A DNA stretch of 7,486 nucleotides from positions 1 through 7,486 of the forward strand of contig CAJPPF010000108.1 of NCBI GenBank assembly GCA_905372445.1, given 5' to 3'. The translations under genes were made by a program, and so were the position numbers. The notes under the pieces are model-generated. The model had not been told where the DNA came from, ran no database searches, and was given only the letters and a program-made list of their open reading frames with translations. This DNA comes from an uncultured Prevotella sp. GTDB taxonomy: Bacteria > Bacteroidota > Bacteroidia > Bacteroidales > Bacteroidaceae. Below are positions 5,436 to 7,486 of the stretch, piece by piece; the first letter of the stretch is position 1, and the number at the start of each line of letters is the position of its first letter.

Positions 5436-7360
5436 TATTTTAATGACATTGATTTTTGGAACATGAATAAAAGTTTATCTTTTTCGTTCATGCGGATATT
5501 ATCAGAATAACCGTCTTTTGTTATTTGATACCCACATGGCTTAACCATAAAAATGCCTAAGCCCTTAGTGTACGAACTTACTTCTGAGGCATAGTCTTTA
5601 CTTGTATTTAATGGAACTTTCCCTTTAATATGACACCACTCATTATTACAACTGATGTCTTCAATCTCAGACATCAGTTTTTGCAAATCTGTAATAGCTT
5701 TGGAACTCGCTACTTGGGGTATCTGCAACTCAAAACAGAGCATCGGTTCGAGAATGTCCACACCTGACTGTTGCAAGGCCAGCCTGAAGACATAAGGGGT
5801 CAGCTGTCTGAAATCAGCAGGTGTACTTACCGGGCTATAATACTCGGCTTGAGTAAAAGTTACTTTCAGATCTGTCACTTCCCATCCATGTAAACCAGAT
5901 TGGCAAGACATACGAATCCCTTCAAAAACGGCATTTTGAAAAGAATGGTTCAGATAACCATAGGAGATGTCACTTTCGATTTGCAACCCTGCCCCTAACG
6001 GTAAGGGTTCAAGAGTCAGCCCTATTGTGGCCCAGTAAGGGTTGGGTGGTACTTCGATCTGAATAATCTTATTGACCTTTTTTATAGGTCGTTCTTTGTA
6101 GATAGTCTTGATCTCATCAAAATGGACCTTTACGGAAAATCGTTCTTCCAGCAATGTCTGTATGATTTCCTTTTGGGTCAAACCATATAACGAGATTTCC
6201 AATTCATCACTATATGAGTTTATGGAAAAGGACAAAGACGGGTCTTCAATCCACAATGTATTCAGAGCGGATATCACCTTGCTTCTCTCTTCGGGCTTAT
6301 TTGGCCGGACGGAGGATTTGAGAGCGGGATGCTGATGAGATAATCCTTGAATCAAACAAGGTTTAGCACCTAAATAATCTCCGATTCGAAAATCTTCTAT
6401 ATCTTCTACAATCGCGATATCATTGGCACCCACTTCATCAACATTTATCTCTCTGCCCTGATAAATAGTCTTTAGATTTTTAATCTTGATGAATTTTTCC
6501 GAATCGTTGATTCTTACAACGTCTCGAAGTCTCAGACTTCCGTCAATTATTTTAAGAAAACTTCTTTTATGCCCTTTGGGGTCATGCTCTATCTTATAGA
6601 GATAAGCTGAAAGTCTGTTTGAGACTGATGCCGGAGGAAGTATAAAAGAAGAAATGGCGTCCAACAACTCATTGATACCGATATTGAACATTGCTGATCC
6701 ATGTAGCACCGGATAGACTTTGGCTTTTGCCACAAGAGCGATTATCGTATTCCAATAATCAGCCGGTGAAATTTCGCTATCCGCCAAATATCGTTCTAAT
6801 ATATCGTCGTCATGGTTGCATACAAATTCTTTGTATTCTTCCTTTATATATGTTTGGGAGCAAACCGGATAAACCGATCCATCGACAACAGTTTGCATAA
6901 ACAGGACATCTTGCGACAGATTTGTTTTTATATCCATATACAAACGCTCCAAATTCACACCGGCACGGTCAATCTTATTGATAAATATAATTGTCGGGAT
7001 TTGCAGCTTTTGTAAAGTACTGAACAGCAACTTTGTCTGCGCTTGTATGCCTTCCTTTGCGGATAAGATGAGGACTGCTCCATCAAGCATTTTGAATGTC
7101 CGCTCCACTTCCGCAATAAAATCCATGTGTCCCGGAGTGTCAATGATATTGCATTTCACTCCATTCCAGATAATAGATGTCGTAGAAGCCCGGACAGTAA
7201 TTCCTCTACGTTTCTCTATATCCATAGAGTCCGTTATGGTGTCACCATTATCCACACGGCCGCACTTTTCCGTTGCTCCACTGGCAAACAGCAGATTCTC
7301 GGTTACGGAAGTTTTTCCTGCATCAATGTGAGCAAGAATTCCTAAATTTATAATATTCAT
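5435..7360 (-). CDS. tetQ: Tet(Q) ribosomal protection protein (tetracycline resistance)
   Basis: The protein is a 641-residue cytoplasmic GTPase related to EF-G. It binds the ribosome and releases tetracycline, giving tetracycline, doxycycline and minocycline resistance. GTPase motifs are complete: AHIDAGKT at 10-17, RGIT at 52-55, DTPGH at 74-78, NKID at 118-121 and GSA at 211-213. The domain IV loop [12 protein letters not shown] at 497-508 is the ribosomal-protection signature that reaches the tetracycline site. No frameshift or missing motif was seen, so the gene should be functional. I chose the ATG at 7358-7360, giving the classic 641-residue form. An in-frame GTG at 7406-7408 would give 657 residues, and some database entries use it. 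tetQ is first in the operon with rteA and rteB, and its translation is controlled by the leader hairpins. It is AT-richer than rteB (42% against 58% in one sampled line of each). Confidence 0.98.
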
Positions 7361-7368
7361 TTGGATTA

Positions 7369-7479
7369 AGCAATAATATACTACAGTAGATGCATTGTCG
7401 AAACGCACCTTTTAATACCTCCTCGTAGCATATGAGAACTACAGGATTACTAACTCGTATTAATATGTATATTATTACT
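7369..7479 (-). promoter_or_regulatory. tetQ translational attenuator (Hp1/Hp8 and Hp1/Hp2 pairings)
   Basis: On the minus strand, AGTAATAATATAC (7479-7467, Hp1) pairs with GTATATTATTGCT (7381-7369, Hp8) through 13 pairs including one U-G. The arms are separated by exactly 85 bases. The 3' arm ends 8 bases before the tetQ ATG and so covers the ribosome-loading region. Hp1 can instead pair with the adjacent segment 7465-7457 (TATTAATAC; 8 of 9 positions, loop TACA), which would be Hp2. This matches the published CTnDOT leader, where tetracycline relieves Hp1/Hp8 occlusion at the level of translation through a 3-residue leader peptide. Pairing is read directly; the mechanism is taken from that work as remembered. 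Confidence 0.88.
7381..7431 (-). CDS. 16-residue leader open frame in the tetQ leader (probably not functional)
   Basis: ATG at 7429-7431 opens a 16-codon frame ([16 protein letters not shown]) ending in TAG at 7381-7383, at the edge of the Hp8 arm. Published work on the CTnDOT leader listed one 3-residue and two 16-residue candidate peptides and found only the 3-residue one to be required. This frame and the in-frame 16-codon extension of tetQ from the GTG at 7408 fit the two longer ones. It is listed because it is visible, not because a role is expected. Confidence 0.3.
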
Positions 7480-7486
7480 GCCGCAT
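7475..7486 (-). CDS. 3-residue regulatory leader peptide MRQ
   Basis: ATGCGGCAGTAA sits at the very edge of the window, 126 bases upstream of the tetQ start codon, which fits the reported leader of about 130 bases. Its stop codon and last sense codon overlap the Hp1 arm (7467-7479). A ribosome delayed here by tetracycline would therefore cover Hp1 and free Hp8 with the tetQ ribosome site. A 3-residue peptide was shown to be essential in CTnDOT; equating it with this frame is inference from size and position. Confidence 0.75.
   Translation of the reverse strand: MRQ

Overview
This window is the central regulatory segment of a CTnDOT-type integrative conjugative element (conjugative transposon) of Bacteroidales, that is Bacteroides, Parabacteroides or Prevotella. 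The evidence is the tetQ-rteA-rteB operon followed by rteC, all on the minus strand, together with matches to the Bacteroides -7 promoter element TAnnTTTG and weak or absent Shine-Dalgarno sequences. Identifications rest on protein motifs and on remembered family knowledge; no search was run.

Reading in the direction of transcription, from the right edge to the left: positions 7361-7486 are the tetQ mRNA leader. It carries a 3-codon leader peptide (MRQ) and two complementary arms exactly 85 bases apart, matching the published Hp1/Hp8 translational attenuator of CTnDOT. The promoter lies beyond the window. Next come tetQ (ribosomal protection against tetracycline), rteA (hybrid membrane histidine kinase with receiver and HPt domains) and rteB (NtrC-type response regulator with AAA+ and Fis-type HTH domains). 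These genes overlap by 1 and 8 bases. Tetracycline therefore raises translation of the whole operon. RteB is then expected to switch on rteC, and RteC activates the excision genes, which lie outside the window.

Between rteB and rteC is a less familiar block. It starts just after the rteB stop with a TATCTTTG promoter element and a dyad. A roughly 215-nt RNA follows that can form a nested hairpin of about 41 base pairs and ends in a textbook intrinsic terminator. After it comes a 140-residue protein with a reduced RibD-C/dihydrofolate-reductase-like fold. An alternative pairing in the RNA would exclude the terminator, so it could be either an attenuator/riboswitch for the downstream gene or a free-standing small RNA. 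This is the most promising undescribed element here.

The 190 bases upstream of rteC hold a second terminator-like hairpin that collides with the best rteC promoter candidate. rteC ends at a strong terminator near the left edge. Beyond it, on the plus strand, is the AT-rich 3' end of a convergent, unrecognised reading frame.

Base composition is uneven. tetQ and the 5' third of rteA are AT-richer, while the 3' part of rteA and rteB are near or above 50% GC. This fits a mosaic element that joined a tetracycline-resistance gene to a two-component system.
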